NCBI RefSeq assembly: GCF_028548455.1
Contig: NZ_JAQQLF010000017.1
Coordinates: 33,114-97,113 of the forward strand
Reading direction: 5' to 3'
DNA from: Vogesella aquatica
GTDB lineage: Bacteria; Pseudomonadota; Gammaproteobacteria; Burkholderiales; Chromobacteriaceae
Length of the DNA: 64,000 nucleotides
How positions within the stretch are numbered: position 1 is the stretch's first letter; each line of letters starts with the position of its first letter. Below, piece by piece: positions 8,716 through 15,938 of this stretch. The notes under the pieces are model-generated. The model saw only the letters and a list, made by a program, of their open reading frames with translations, had not been told where the DNA came from and searched no databases. A program made the translations under genes and the position numbers.

Positions 8716-9075
8716 ATGCGAGACCCTTGCGATCACTACACTATCGACCTGATTGGCGGCACGCGCGCCAAGCCCGGGCGCAAGCCGCTGGGCGAGCGCG
8801 CCATGACGCCGGCAGAGCGCAAGCGCCGTAGCCGCGAACTGCGCCGCAACCGTTTGCAGGAGCTATCCGTGACGGTAGAGCTTTCGCGTGATGCGCAAAA
8901 GGCGCTGGACAAGATGATCGAGTGGTGGGGGGTGAGCAAGAAGGAAGCCATCAACCGTGCCATGCTGATTGCCTGCCAGTCGCAAACCGGGCGCACGGGC
9001 ACGCTGTTCGAATTCGATGCCGAATTCCTGCTGCCGCAGCCGGTGAAAAAACGCAGCCGGAAAAAAGCCGAATAG
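8716..9075 (+). CDS. Small basic protein, possible ribbon-helix-helix DNA-binder
   Basis: 119 aa beginning MRDPCDHYTIDLIGG. The middle is very basic (TPAERKRRSRELRRNRLQEL) and is followed by SVTVELSRDAQKALDKM and a helix with KKEAINRAM, a strand-helix-helix order that resembles RHH repressors. The C-terminus is Lys/Arg-rich. The start at 8716 is chosen over a GTG at 8668, whose added residues look like untranslated leader. It is divergent from the iron operon, and a strong terminator follows. Function unknown. Confidence 0.65.
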   Translation: MRDPCDHYTIDLIGGTRAKPGRKPLGERAMTPAERKRRSRELRRNRLQELSVTVELSRDAQKALDKMIEWWGVSKKEAINRAMLIACQSQTGRTGTLFEFDAEFLLPQPVKKRSRKKAE

Positions 9076-9088
9076 GCAGTGTGCCAGC

Positions 9089-9120
9089 AAAAAAGCCAGT
9101 CGATTATGACTGGCTTTTTT
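9089..9120 (+). terminator. Rho-independent terminator
   Basis: AAAAAAGCCAGTC pairs with GACTGGCTTTTTT around a 6-base loop, directly after the small basic protein gene. The A- and T-runs make it usable in both directions, so it may also end the recombinase transcript. Confidence 0.88.
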
Positions 9121-9151
9121 TATTGCTACTTTTGCTGCTACGCAGTGCCCC

Positions 9152-10249
9152 TTAATCGCTTTTCATTTTTTCGTTGCCTGTGGAGATGGCGGGCAGGTTC
9201 TGCATGGCAGCGTGGCGGGCATCGTCTTCGCTATGCAGATAGCGCCGCGTGGTCTGTATGCTGCCATGGCGCAGGTTCTGGCTCACCATCAGCAAACTAA
9301 TGCCTGCATCCAGCTGGTGCGTGGCGGCCGTGTGGCGTAGCCAGTGCGTGCTGGCTTGCTGCAAGCTTGGCCGCATGGTGTCGGGTGCCTGCTCGGCTGC
9401 GCGTCGCAGAATCTCTTTTATCAATAGATAAAGTGCCTTATCGCTAATGCCTTGCTGTGCGCCACGGCCGTCGGCCAAGCGACAAAGCAGCGGGGTGTCT
9501 TCCTGGCTGCCGGGTAGCGGGCTCAGGCCAAGGTGCTGGCGGTAGCGCTGTAGCGCCGCCAGCAAAGGCGGGCTGACGGGTATGTCGCCGGTGCCGGTTT
9601 TGCCGTGTACGCGCCACCACCAGTTGCCGCGTTTCTGATGTATATCACCCATGCGCGCCGCGCTGGCCTCGCTGCGGCGTGCGCCGCTGTAATACAGCAA
9701 GCTGAATGCCCAGATGGCACGTTCGCGGTGTGCCAGTTGTCGTGGCGAATTGGCTGGCAGTGTTTGCAGGGTGTGGCAAATGTGGGCCCAGCAGTCTGCG
9801 TCAAAAAAGCGGCCATTCTCTACCGTGCGGCGCTGTCTTGGAGACTTGTGCAGGCGGAATGGGTTGCCATTCAGGTGGCCGGCATGATTCAGATAGCTGT
9901 ATAGCCCGCCCAGGATGGTAAAGGCGTGTTCGATGCTACTGGCAGAGAGCGGCCCTGTAAGCGGGCGCCACTGCGGGTGGCTGCGCGGCACGGCTGGGCC
10001 TATCCATTGCTCTGCGGGGTGGGGGTGGGCCAAAAAACGCCGGTAGTCGTGGACATCCTCCCTTTTTACATTGGCCAGGCCTTGCTGTCGGCTCCCCAGC
10101 CATAGCAGAAAGCGCTCGGCTTCTTTGCGATAACTGCGCAGGGTGGCCGGGCGCTGGGCGTATTCCGCCAGCCACACCAGCACCGCTTCGGTATCGCTGT
10201 TGGCGCTGATCAGGCTGTTTTGCGGGGTGGGGGCGAGTTCTGGCAGCAA
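9152..10249 (-). CDS. Tyrosine recombinase / site-specific integrase
   Basis: The catalytic set is complete: Arg in YSGARRSEA, HWLRHTAAT (HxxR), His in LRHGSIQTT, and Tyr in RRYLH. An N-terminal SAM-like core-binding domain precedes it (ATLRSYRKEAERFLLWL). The open frame extends to an ATG at 10357, but that start would lie upstream of a good promoter at 10284-10312 and add an AT-rich hydrophobic leader, so I place the start at TTG 10249 (365 aa); the exact start is uncertain. It is divergent from a KfrA-like gene and not next to a tRNA or other phage genes, so it may be a domesticated chromosomal recombinase. Confidence 0.85.
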   Translation of the reverse strand: MLPELAPTPQNSLISANSDTEAVLVWLAEYAQRPATLRSYRKEAERFLLWLGSRQQGLANVKREDVHDYRRFLAHPHPAEQWIGPAVPRSHPQWRPLTGPLSASSIEHAFTILGGLYSYLNHAGHLNGNPFRLHKSPRQRRTVENGRFFDADCWAHICHTLQTLPANSPRQLAHRERAIWAFSLLYYSGARRSEASAARMGDIHQKRGNWWWRVHGKTGTGDIPVSPPLLAALQRYRQHLGLSPLPGSQEDTPLLCRLADGRGAQQGISDKALYLLIKEILRRAAEQAPDTMRPSLQQASTHWLRHTAATHQLDAGISLLMVSQNLRHGSIQTTRRYLHSEDDARHAAMQNLPAISTGNEKMKSD

Positions 10250-10275
10250 TTTTTGCGGCTTTCTTTGATAAAAAG

Positions 10276-10312
10276 TTCCGATAAGTATAATTATCGGAAA
10301 AATAATTGGCAA
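10276..10312 (-). promoter_or_regulatory. Promoter of the recombinase with perfect inverted-repeat operator
   Basis: On the reverse strand TTGCCA (10307-10312) and TATACT (10284-10289) are spaced 17 bases, a strong sigma-70 promoter. TTCCGATAA (10276-10284) and TTATCGGAA (10291-10299) form a perfect 9-bp inverted repeat with a 6-base centre covering the -10. A repressor bound here would shut the recombinase off; the divergent KfrA-like protein is the obvious candidate. Confidence 0.75.
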
Positions 10313-10363
10313 ATCATTAAAAATTACATGTATTACGTAATAAATATTAAGAGGCAAAAAGGG

Positions 10364-10386
10364 TATAATGCGTAAAAATCAGGAGG
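10364..10386 (+). promoter_or_regulatory. -10 element and ribosome site of the KfrA-like gene
   Basis: TATAAT at 10364-10369 is a consensus -10, and AGGAGG at 10381-10386 sits 5 bases before ATG 10392. The -35 is weak, which suits a regulated or self-regulated gene. This fixes the gene start at 10392 rather than 10368. Confidence 0.7.
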
Positions 10387-10391
10387 TTGTT

Positions 10392-11459
10392 ATGGATATC
10401 TATGCGCGCATCCGGCAGGTGGCTTTTGATATGGTGGCGGAGGGGGAGTGGCCTACGGTGGTAGAGGTGCGGGCACGGCTAGGGACTGGCTCGAACACCA
10501 CTATCAACAACACGCTGAAGCAGTGGCGGCAGGAGTTTCTGTCGCGCATGGCGACCAGTGTGCGCCGGCCAGACTGGCCGCCGGCACTGGCGGATGCCTT
10601 TGGCCAGCTATGGCAAAAGGCTTGCGACTTGGCAGAGGAAAACCTGGCCACGCTGCGCGAGGAGGTTAACCTCAAGCTGGAGCAGGTGGTGGCAGAGTTG
10701 GCCGCCGCGCAGCGCGAGCTGGATGCGCGCGCAGATCAGTTGGTCAGCCTTTCTGCCGAGCTGGCGCAGCAGCGCGAGCAGGGGCAGCAGGCCAGGCAGC
10801 AACTGGCGGAAGAGCAGGGGCGGCGACAGGCGCTGGAAGAAAGCGTGTCCGGCCTGGCGGCATCGCTGGACGAGGCACGTACGCAAACCTTGCAGCAACA
10901 AAAAGAAGCGGATGAGCGCGTAGCGGCGCTGGAGGCGCGCCAGGAAGCGCGCGTGCAGCAGCTGGCTGCCGAGGCCGCGCAGCGCGAGGCGCTGGCGTAC
11001 GAGCGCTTTGAAGGCATGCGCGTACGTTTGTACGAGCAAGTCGAGGAAGAGCGTGCGCAAATGAAGCAGCGCATGCAGCTGCTGGAGCAGCAGCTGGCGG
11101 CGGCGACGCAGCAGCTGGATGGTTTGCGGCGTCAGCAGCAACAGCAGCAAGCGGACAGTGCGCGCGAGCTGGGCAAGGCCGCGGCTATGCAAGAAGCTGC
11201 GGCGCAGCGTGAAACACAACTGCAGCAGGCCTGTCAGCAGTGGCAGCAGGCAGACGTGGAGCGCCAGCAGCAGTTGATGGCGCTGGCGGGCGAGGCGTCG
11301 GCCCTGCGTACCGAGCTGCTGATCGTGCGCGAGCAGCGCATGCCGCAATTGCTGCAATGGCTGCTACTGCATCGCGAACAGTTGGCCGCACTGCCGGCGA
11401 ACGAGGCGGCGGTGCAGTTGGCGGGCTGGCTGGGCTTGTCGGCTGAATCAGCCGAATAG
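10392..11459 (+). CDS. KfrA-like DNA-binding coiled-coil protein
   Basis: 355 aa. The N-terminal 55 residues (YARIRQVAFDMVAEGEWPTV, then a helix with GSNTTINNTLKQW) match the KfrA N-terminal DNA-binding domain known from IncP plasmids. Residues about 80-315 are a long Q/E/A/R heptad coiled coil, and a short globular tail follows. Plasmid KfrA is an autorepressor and filament-forming partition accessory. Here it is chromosomal and divergent from a tyrosine recombinase. Its 3' end overlaps the convergent fRMsr gene by 12 bases. Confidence 0.82.
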   Translation: MDIYARIRQVAFDMVAEGEWPTVVEVRARLGTGSNTTINNTLKQWRQEFLSRMATSVRRPDWPPALADAFGQLWQKACDLAEENLATLREEVNLKLEQVVAELAAAQRELDARADQLVSLSAELAQQREQGQQARQQLAEEQGRRQALEESVSGLAASLDEARTQTLQQQKEADERVAALEARQEARVQQLAAEAAQREALAYERFEGMRVRLYEQVEEERAQMKQRMQLLEQQLAAATQQLDGLRRQQQQQQADSARELGKAAAMQEAAAQRETQLQQACQQWQQADVERQQQLMALAGEASALRTELLIVREQRMPQLLQWLLLHREQLAALPANEAAVQLAGWLGLSAESAE

Positions 11460-11933
11460 GCGGCTAAAGCGCGTGCAGATTTGCTCTAGCGCTACGCGGT
11501 CGTTGTCGTCGAACGACGCTAGCTCGATGGAGTCGACATCCAGCACGGCGCGTACGGTGCCGGCTGTATCCAGCAGGGGAACCACGATTTCCGAGCGTGA
11601 CAGTGACGAACAGGCAATGTGGCCAGGGAAGGCGTCGACGTCTGGTACCACCAGGGTGGTGGCCTGCTGCCAGGCGTTGCCGCATACGCCTTTGCCTTTG
11701 CGGATGCGTGTGCAGGCGATGGGGCCCTGGAAGGGGGCGAGCACCAGCTCGTCGCCTTTTACCAGATAAAAGCCGGTCCACAGCCAGCCAAAGGTGTGGT
11801 GTATGGCGGCTGCGGTGTTAGCCATGGCGGCAATCAGGTCGTCTTCACTATCGATCAGGGCAAAAGCCTGCGGTAGCAGGGTGGCGTAGCGCTCGGCCTT
11901 GGTCTGGCCGTCGATGATCAGGTTTTCAGCCAT
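11448..11933 (-). CDS. msrC: Free methionine-(R)-sulfoxide reductase (GAF domain, fRMsr)
   Basis: 161 aa GAF-fold enzyme. GPIACTRI, GKGVCGNAW and FPGHIACSS supply the three Cys of the fRMsr family (E. coli MsrC/YebR), and SRSEIVVPL and VLDVDS are typical. It reduces free methionine-R-sulfoxide in the cytoplasm, repairing oxidised amino acid pools. The start at 11933 has AGGA 6 bases upstream; ATG at 11939 would abut the AGGA. Confidence 0.92.
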   Translation of the reverse strand: MAENLIIDGQTKAERYATLLPQAFALIDSEDDLIAAMANTAAAIHHTFGWLWTGFYLVKGDELVLAPFQGPIACTRIRKGKGVCGNAWQQATTLVVPDVDAFPGHIACSSLSRSEIVVPLLDTAGTVRAVLDVDSIELASFDDNDRVALEQICTRFSRLFG

Positions 11934-11973
11934 GCTCATTCCTGGATAAGGTGGAAAGGGCGAGCAGCATAAC

Positions 11974-12001
11974 AAAAAAGCCGGTGGCTGTGCCCCGGCT
12001 T
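11974..12001 (-). terminator. Terminator of phaB
   Basis: On the reverse strand AAGCCGG, a loop, CCGGCTT and a run of Ts follow the phaB stop by about 24 bases. Confidence 0.75.
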
Positions 12002-12024
12002 CTGGATGCCTTGCTTGCGCAGGC

Positions 12025-12762
12025 TTACATCATGTGTTGGCCGCCATTGATGGCAAAGTCGGCGCCCGTGATGAAGCCGGCGATATCGCTGGCCAGGTAG
12101 CTTACCAGGCCGGCGATTTCTTCCGGCTGGCCCAGGCGGCCTACCGGGATCTGGGCAATGATCTTGTTGCGCACATCTTCCGGTACGGCCATCACCATAT
12201 CGGTGCCGATGTAACCCGGGCTGATCGTGTTGACGGTAATGCCTTTGCGCGCTACTTCCTGCGCCAATGCCATGGTGAAACCGTGCATGCCGGCTTTGGC
12301 AGCGGAGTAGTTGGTCTGGCCGAACTGCCCCTTTTGGCCATTGATGGAAGAGATGTTGATCACGCGGCCAAAGCCACGCTCCAGCATGGCGTCTACCACG
12401 GGCTTGCACACATTGAACAGCGAGTCCAGGTTGGTGCTGATAACAGCGTCCCAATCGGCCTTGCCCAGTTTGCGGAAGCTGCTGTCGCGGGTAATGCCTG
12501 CGTTATTTACCAGCACGTCTACCGGGCCGATATCGGCAGTGATCTGGGCAATGGCTGCCTGGCAAGAATCGAAATCGCTCACGTCGCATTGTACGGCGTG
12601 CACGTCAAAGCCCAGGCCTTTCATGTCTGCTGTCCAGGCTTGTTCTTTGCCGGAGCGGCTGTAGGTGGTTACCACGGTGTGGCCGGATTGTGCGAGGGCC
12701 TTGCAGATGGCAGTGCCGATGCCGCCCATGCCGCCGGTAACCAGTGCAATTCGTTTTGTCAT
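12025..12762 (-). CDS. phaB: Acetoacetyl-CoA reductase
   Basis: 245 aa short-chain dehydrogenase. The NADP-binding TGGMGGIGTAI, the NNAG segment, catalytic Ser (NISSINGQKGQFGQTNY) and YSAAK are present. NGQKGQFGQTNYSAAKAG with VNTISPGYIGTDMV is characteristic of PhaB, which makes (R)-3-hydroxybutyryl-CoA for polyhydroxyalkanoate. The start at 12762 follows AAGGAG; an upstream ATG lies inside the operator-like repeat and is rejected. phaC and phaA are not adjacent. Confidence 0.93.
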   Translation of the reverse strand: MTKRIALVTGGMGGIGTAICKALAQSGHTVVTTYSRSGKEQAWTADMKGLGFDVHAVQCDVSDFDSCQAAIAQITADIGPVDVLVNNAGITRDSSFRKLGKADWDAVISTNLDSLFNVCKPVVDAMLERGFGRVINISSINGQKGQFGQTNYSAAKAGMHGFTMALAQEVARKGITVNTISPGYIGTDMVMAVPEDVRNKIIAQIPVGRLGQPEEIAGLVSYLASDIAGFITGADFAINGGQHMM

Positions 12763-12785
12763 GGTGCTGACTCCTTGTCTGTATG

Positions 12786-12805
12786 TAATGTGGGTACACA
12801 CATTA
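12786..12805. promoter_or_regulatory. Inverted repeat upstream of phaB, possible operator
   Basis: TAATGTG and CACATTA form a perfect 7-bp inverted repeat with a 6-base centre, 23 bases upstream of the phaB start. This is the right place for a repressor such as a phasin/PHA regulator; the identity is a guess. Confidence 0.45.
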
Positions 12806-12885
12806 CCGTTGAAATTTTTCTTCTGGGTGACAGATTAGAGTCAGTACCATGAAATGTAAATGGTGTTTTCCCTTATAGATATTAT

Positions 12886-13755
12886 TTATTTGGCATCTTG
12901 CGCGTGGGTCACCAGTTTTTGGAGTAGTGCCAGCCTGCCCGGGGTGATGTGGCCATCGTCACACGCTAGCTTGATGGCGCAGGATGGCTCCATGCGGTGG
13001 CTGCAGTTGTGGAAGCGGCACTGGCCAATATACGGGCGAATTTCAGGGAATAGCGCTGGCAGCTCGGTAGCGCCGATATGGCCCAGGCCAAACTCTTGCA
13101 AGCCTGGCGAGTCGATCAGGTGGCTTTCGTTGTCCAGATGGTAAAGCGCTGCGTGGGTAGTGGTGTGCTTGCCGGAGTCCAGGGCGACGGAGATGTCCCC
13201 TACGCGTGCGGCAGCTTCGGGCAGCAAGGCATTGGTCAAAGTGGATTTTCCCATGCCGGATTGTCCGACAAGAACGCTGGTGTGGCCTTGCAGTAGCGGC
13301 CGCAGCTCGGTGGCGCCATCCAGTGCGCTGACCACGGCCAGCTTGTAACCCAGCTTTTCATAGGCTTGCAGCTTCTCTAGCCATGCACCGGTTTCGGGCA
13401 GGTCGCGCTTGTTGACCAGGATGACCGGCTCGATATCAGCCGCTTCGGCAGCAAGCAGACAGCGGTTCAACAGCTCTTCATTCGGGCTGGGTACGGCAGC
13501 GGTAACAAAGATGATGCGGCTAACGTTGGCCGCAATCAGTTTGGTGCGCCAGTCGTCCTGGCGGTAAAGCAGGCTGCTGCGCTCGTCTACCGATTCGATG
13601 ACGGCTTGTTCATCGTTGATGATGCTCAGCTGGACGAAGTCGCCGCAGGCAAAGTCAACGCGCTTGCCGCGGCTGGTGCAGTCGTAGGTGCGTCCGGCCG
13701 TTTCCACGATGAAGCGGCGACCGTAACTACGGATAATCTGGCCTTGCTGTTTCAT
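12886..13755 (-). CDS. rsgA: Ribosome small subunit-dependent GTPase A
   Basis: 289 aa circularly permuted GTPase. Order is OB-fold, then G4 (VNKRDLP), G1 P-loop (GQSGMGKST), G3 (DSPG), then a C-terminal zinc knuckle (Cys/His residues in GQCRFHNCSHRMEPSCAI). RsgA checks late 30S subunit maturation. It overlaps the upstream phhB gene by 4 bases. Confidence 0.96.
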   Translation of the reverse strand: MKQQGQIIRSYGRRFIVETAGRTYDCTSRGKRVDFACGDFVQLSIINDEQAVIESVDERSSLLYRQDDWRTKLIAANVSRIIFVTAAVPSPNEELLNRCLLAAEAADIEPVILVNKRDLPETGAWLEKLQAYEKLGYKLAVVSALDGATELRPLLQGHTSVLVGQSGMGKSTLTNALLPEAAARVGDISVALDSGKHTTTHAALYHLDNESHLIDSPGLQEFGLGHIGATELPALFPEIRPYIGQCRFHNCSHRMEPSCAIKLACDDGHITPGRLALLQKLVTHAQDAK

Positions 13756-14078
13756 GCGCGGGGAAGCAGGGCTTCTGCTTTGGCGGCACAGATGAAATCG
13801 TTCAGCGTCAGGCCGCCGGCGTCGTGGGTGCTGAAGCGCACCACCGCGCGGTTGTAGTGTACCGACATGTCCGGGTGATGGTCTTCGGCGTGGGCTACCC
13901 AGGCCAGGGCATTCACGAAGGCCATGGTTTTGTAATAATCACCAAACATGAAGGTTTTGACCAGTTCGATGCCTTCTACGTGCCATTGCGGCAGATGGCC
14001 CAGCAGCTCGCTAACGGTTTGCTGGCTTAGTGGGTGGGCGCCGTGTTGAGCCTCGCAGTGTAGCTCGAGCAGATTCAT
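13752..14078 (-). CDS. phhB: 4a-hydroxytetrahydrobiopterin dehydratase (PCD/DCoH)
   Basis: 108 aa. EDHHPDMSVHYNRAVVRFST carries the paired His of the pterin-4a-carbinolamine dehydratase family. It recycles the pterin cofactor of phenylalanine hydroxylase; no phhA is in this window. It is in a run rsgA-phhB-M48 with 4-base overlaps on both sides, so these are co-translated. Confidence 0.93.
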   Translation of the reverse strand: MNLLELHCEAQHGAHPLSQQTVSELLGHLPQWHVEGIELVKTFMFGDYYKTMAFVNALAWVAHAEDHHPDMSVHYNRAVVRFSTHDAGGLTLNDFICAAKAEALLPRA

Positions 14079-15319
14079 GTCGTGGTTCCTTGCAGATGGG
14101 CGATACGCAGGCTCGCCGGTGGGTGGGAGTCGTAAAATGCGGAGTGTAGCGGGTCTGGCGTGAGCGTGCTTGCATTGTCACGGTAGAGCTTGAGCAATGC
14201 GCTTTGCAGTGCGCCGGCCGAGCTGTTGGCTGCGGCGTAGTCATCGGCTTGGTATTCCTGCTGGCGCGATAGCAGGCTGCCTAATGGCGCCAGTAAAAAA
14301 GTAAAACCGGGGGCGCATAGAATGAAGAGCAGCAGCGAGTTGGCCGCATTGCCCTGGCTGACGTTCAGCCCGCTGTGAAAATCGGCGTTGTACATCAGCG
14401 CGGCAAAAGCCGCCAGAAAAAGCAGCGTGCTGGCAAAAGTCAGTGCCAGACGTGTGCGGATGTGGCCGTGGTGAAAATGGCCCAGCTCGTGCGCCAGTAC
14501 CGCCTCGATCTCGTCAGCATCCAGTTGTTCCAGCAGGGTGTCAAAAAACACGATGCGTTTGTTCTGGCCCAGGCCGGTAAAGTAAGCGTTGCCATGTGCA
14601 GAGCGGCGCGAGCCATCCATCACAAACAGGCCCTTGCTGGTAAAACCGCAGCGCTGCAGCAGTGCCTGTATGCGGCTTTCTAGTGCGCTGTCTTGCAGTG
14701 GTGCAAAGCGGTTGAAGTGCGGAGCGATGAGTGTAGGGTAGGCCCAGCTTAGCAATAGTACAAAGCCGCACCATGCCAGCCACGTCCATAGCCAGAAGTA
14801 CGGCCCGCCGTTTGCTAGCAGCCACAGCGCCCCGGCGAGCACGGGGGCGCCGATCAGTATGCCTAGCAACGCACTGCGCAGCAGGTCGGCCGCAAACAGT
14901 GCCGGCGTGGTCCGGTTGAAGCCGAAGCGGCGTTCCAGCACGAAAGTGCGATACACGGAAAGTGGTAAGCCTGCGCAGCTGCTGGCCAGCAGGCACAGCG
15001 CTATGGTGCACATACCGGCTAGCAATGTATTGTCAAACCAGCTGCTGCCAAGCCGTGCAGCGAGGTTGATGCCGCCGCCGAAGGTCAGTAGCAGCACGGT
15101 GATTGTGTCGAGCAGTAGCCCGGCAATATGCAGCTTGCTGCGGGCGCAGGTATAGTCTGCCGCCTTCTGGTGGGCCTGCAGCGTGATGCTGTGAGCAAAG
15201 CTGGCGGGCACCTGCTGCCGGTGGTGGTGCACATGCTTGATCTGGCGGCGCGCTAGCCAGGCTTGTGCTGTCAGGCTGCTCATCAGGGCAAGCAGGGTGG
15301 CCCATGAAAATGCATTCAT
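14075..15319 (-). CDS. M48 family zinc metalloprotease (Ste24-like)
   Basis: 414 aa with several membrane segments. AVLAHELGHFHHGH contains HExxH; a further Glu lies in the segment with EYQADDYAA. The N-terminal M48 extension (RRQIKHVHHHRQQVP) and the length match CAAX prenyl protease 1 / Ste24-like bacterial proteins. It likely degrades abnormal membrane or periplasmic proteins. It is divergent from orn. Confidence 0.92.
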   Translation of the reverse strand: MNAFSWATLLALMSSLTAQAWLARRQIKHVHHHRQQVPASFAHSITLQAHQKAADYTCARSKLHIAGLLLDTITVLLLTFGGGINLAARLGSSWFDNTLLAGMCTIALCLLASSCAGLPLSVYRTFVLERRFGFNRTTPALFAADLLRSALLGILIGAPVLAGALWLLANGGPYFWLWTWLAWCGFVLLLSWAYPTLIAPHFNRFAPLQDSALESRIQALLQRCGFTSKGLFVMDGSRRSAHGNAYFTGLGQNKRIVFFDTLLEQLDADEIEAVLAHELGHFHHGHIRTRLALTFASTLLFLAAFAALMYNADFHSGLNVSQGNAANSLLLFILCAPGFTFLLAPLGSLLSRQQEYQADDYAAANSSAGALQSALLKLYRDNASTLTPDPLHSAFYDSHPPASLRIAHLQGTTT

Positions 15320-15383
15320 CGAGTACGTTTGCCCTGTATGGGGTAAATGTCAGAAAATGGCTGAATTTTGAAAGAGACTCATT

Positions 15384-15929
15384 ATGCCGCAAGATCCGAC
15401 GCACCTCATCTGGCTGGACATGGAAATGACCGGTCTGAACCCCGATGGCGACCGCATTATTGAGGTGGCCATGATCATCACCGACAGCCAGCTGAATGTC
15501 GTGGCCGAGTCGCCCGTCCTTGCCGTACATCAGCCGGATAGCGTGCTGGATGCCATGGACGACTGGAACAAGAACACGCACGGCAAGTCTGGCCTGGTGG
15601 CCCGCGTCAAGGCATCAGTCGTGAGCGAGGCGCAGGCCGAGCAGCAGTTGCTGGGCTTTCTGCAGCAGTACGTACCTGCCGGCAAGTCGCCCATGTGCGG
15701 CAATACCATCTGCCAGGACCGTCGTTTCATGGCGCGCTGGATGCCGCAGCTGGAGGCGTATTTCCACTACCGCAACCTGGATGTTTCCACGCTCAAGGAG
15801 CTGTGCAAGCGCTGGCGGCCGGATATCGCCAAAGGGGTGGTGAAAAAAGGCAAGCACGAGGCGCTGGCCGATATTGTGGAGTCCATCGAAGAACTGCGCT
15901 ACTACCGCGAACATTTCCTGAAAGTGTAA
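15384..15929 (+). CDS. orn: Oligoribonuclease
   Basis: 181 aa DEDDh 3'-5' exonuclease: WLDMEMTGL (Asp/Glu), NTICQDRRF (Asp), and [11 protein letters not shown] (His, Asp). It degrades short oligoribonucleotides and the c-di-GMP product pGpG. An AGAGA precedes the ATG. Confidence 0.97.
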   Translation: MPQDPTHLIWLDMEMTGLNPDGDRIIEVAMIITDSQLNVVAESPVLAVHQPDSVLDAMDDWNKNTHGKSGLVARVKASVVSEAQAEQQLLGFLQQYVPAGKSPMCGNTICQDRRFMARWMPQLEAYFHYRNLDVSTLKELCKRWRPDIAKGVVKKGKHEALADIVESIEELRYYREHFLKV

Positions 15930-15938
15930 CGTCTTTCC

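Noticed and set aside
10250..10357. N-terminal extension of the tyrosine recombinase from ATG 10357
   Set aside because: It would translate across the promoter and inverted repeat, adds an AT-rich hydrophobic leader absent from tyrosine recombinases, and has no ribosome site.
12606..12799. Short frame upstream of phaB
   Set aside because: It is an out-of-frame shadow at the phaB start; the real start has AAGGAG.
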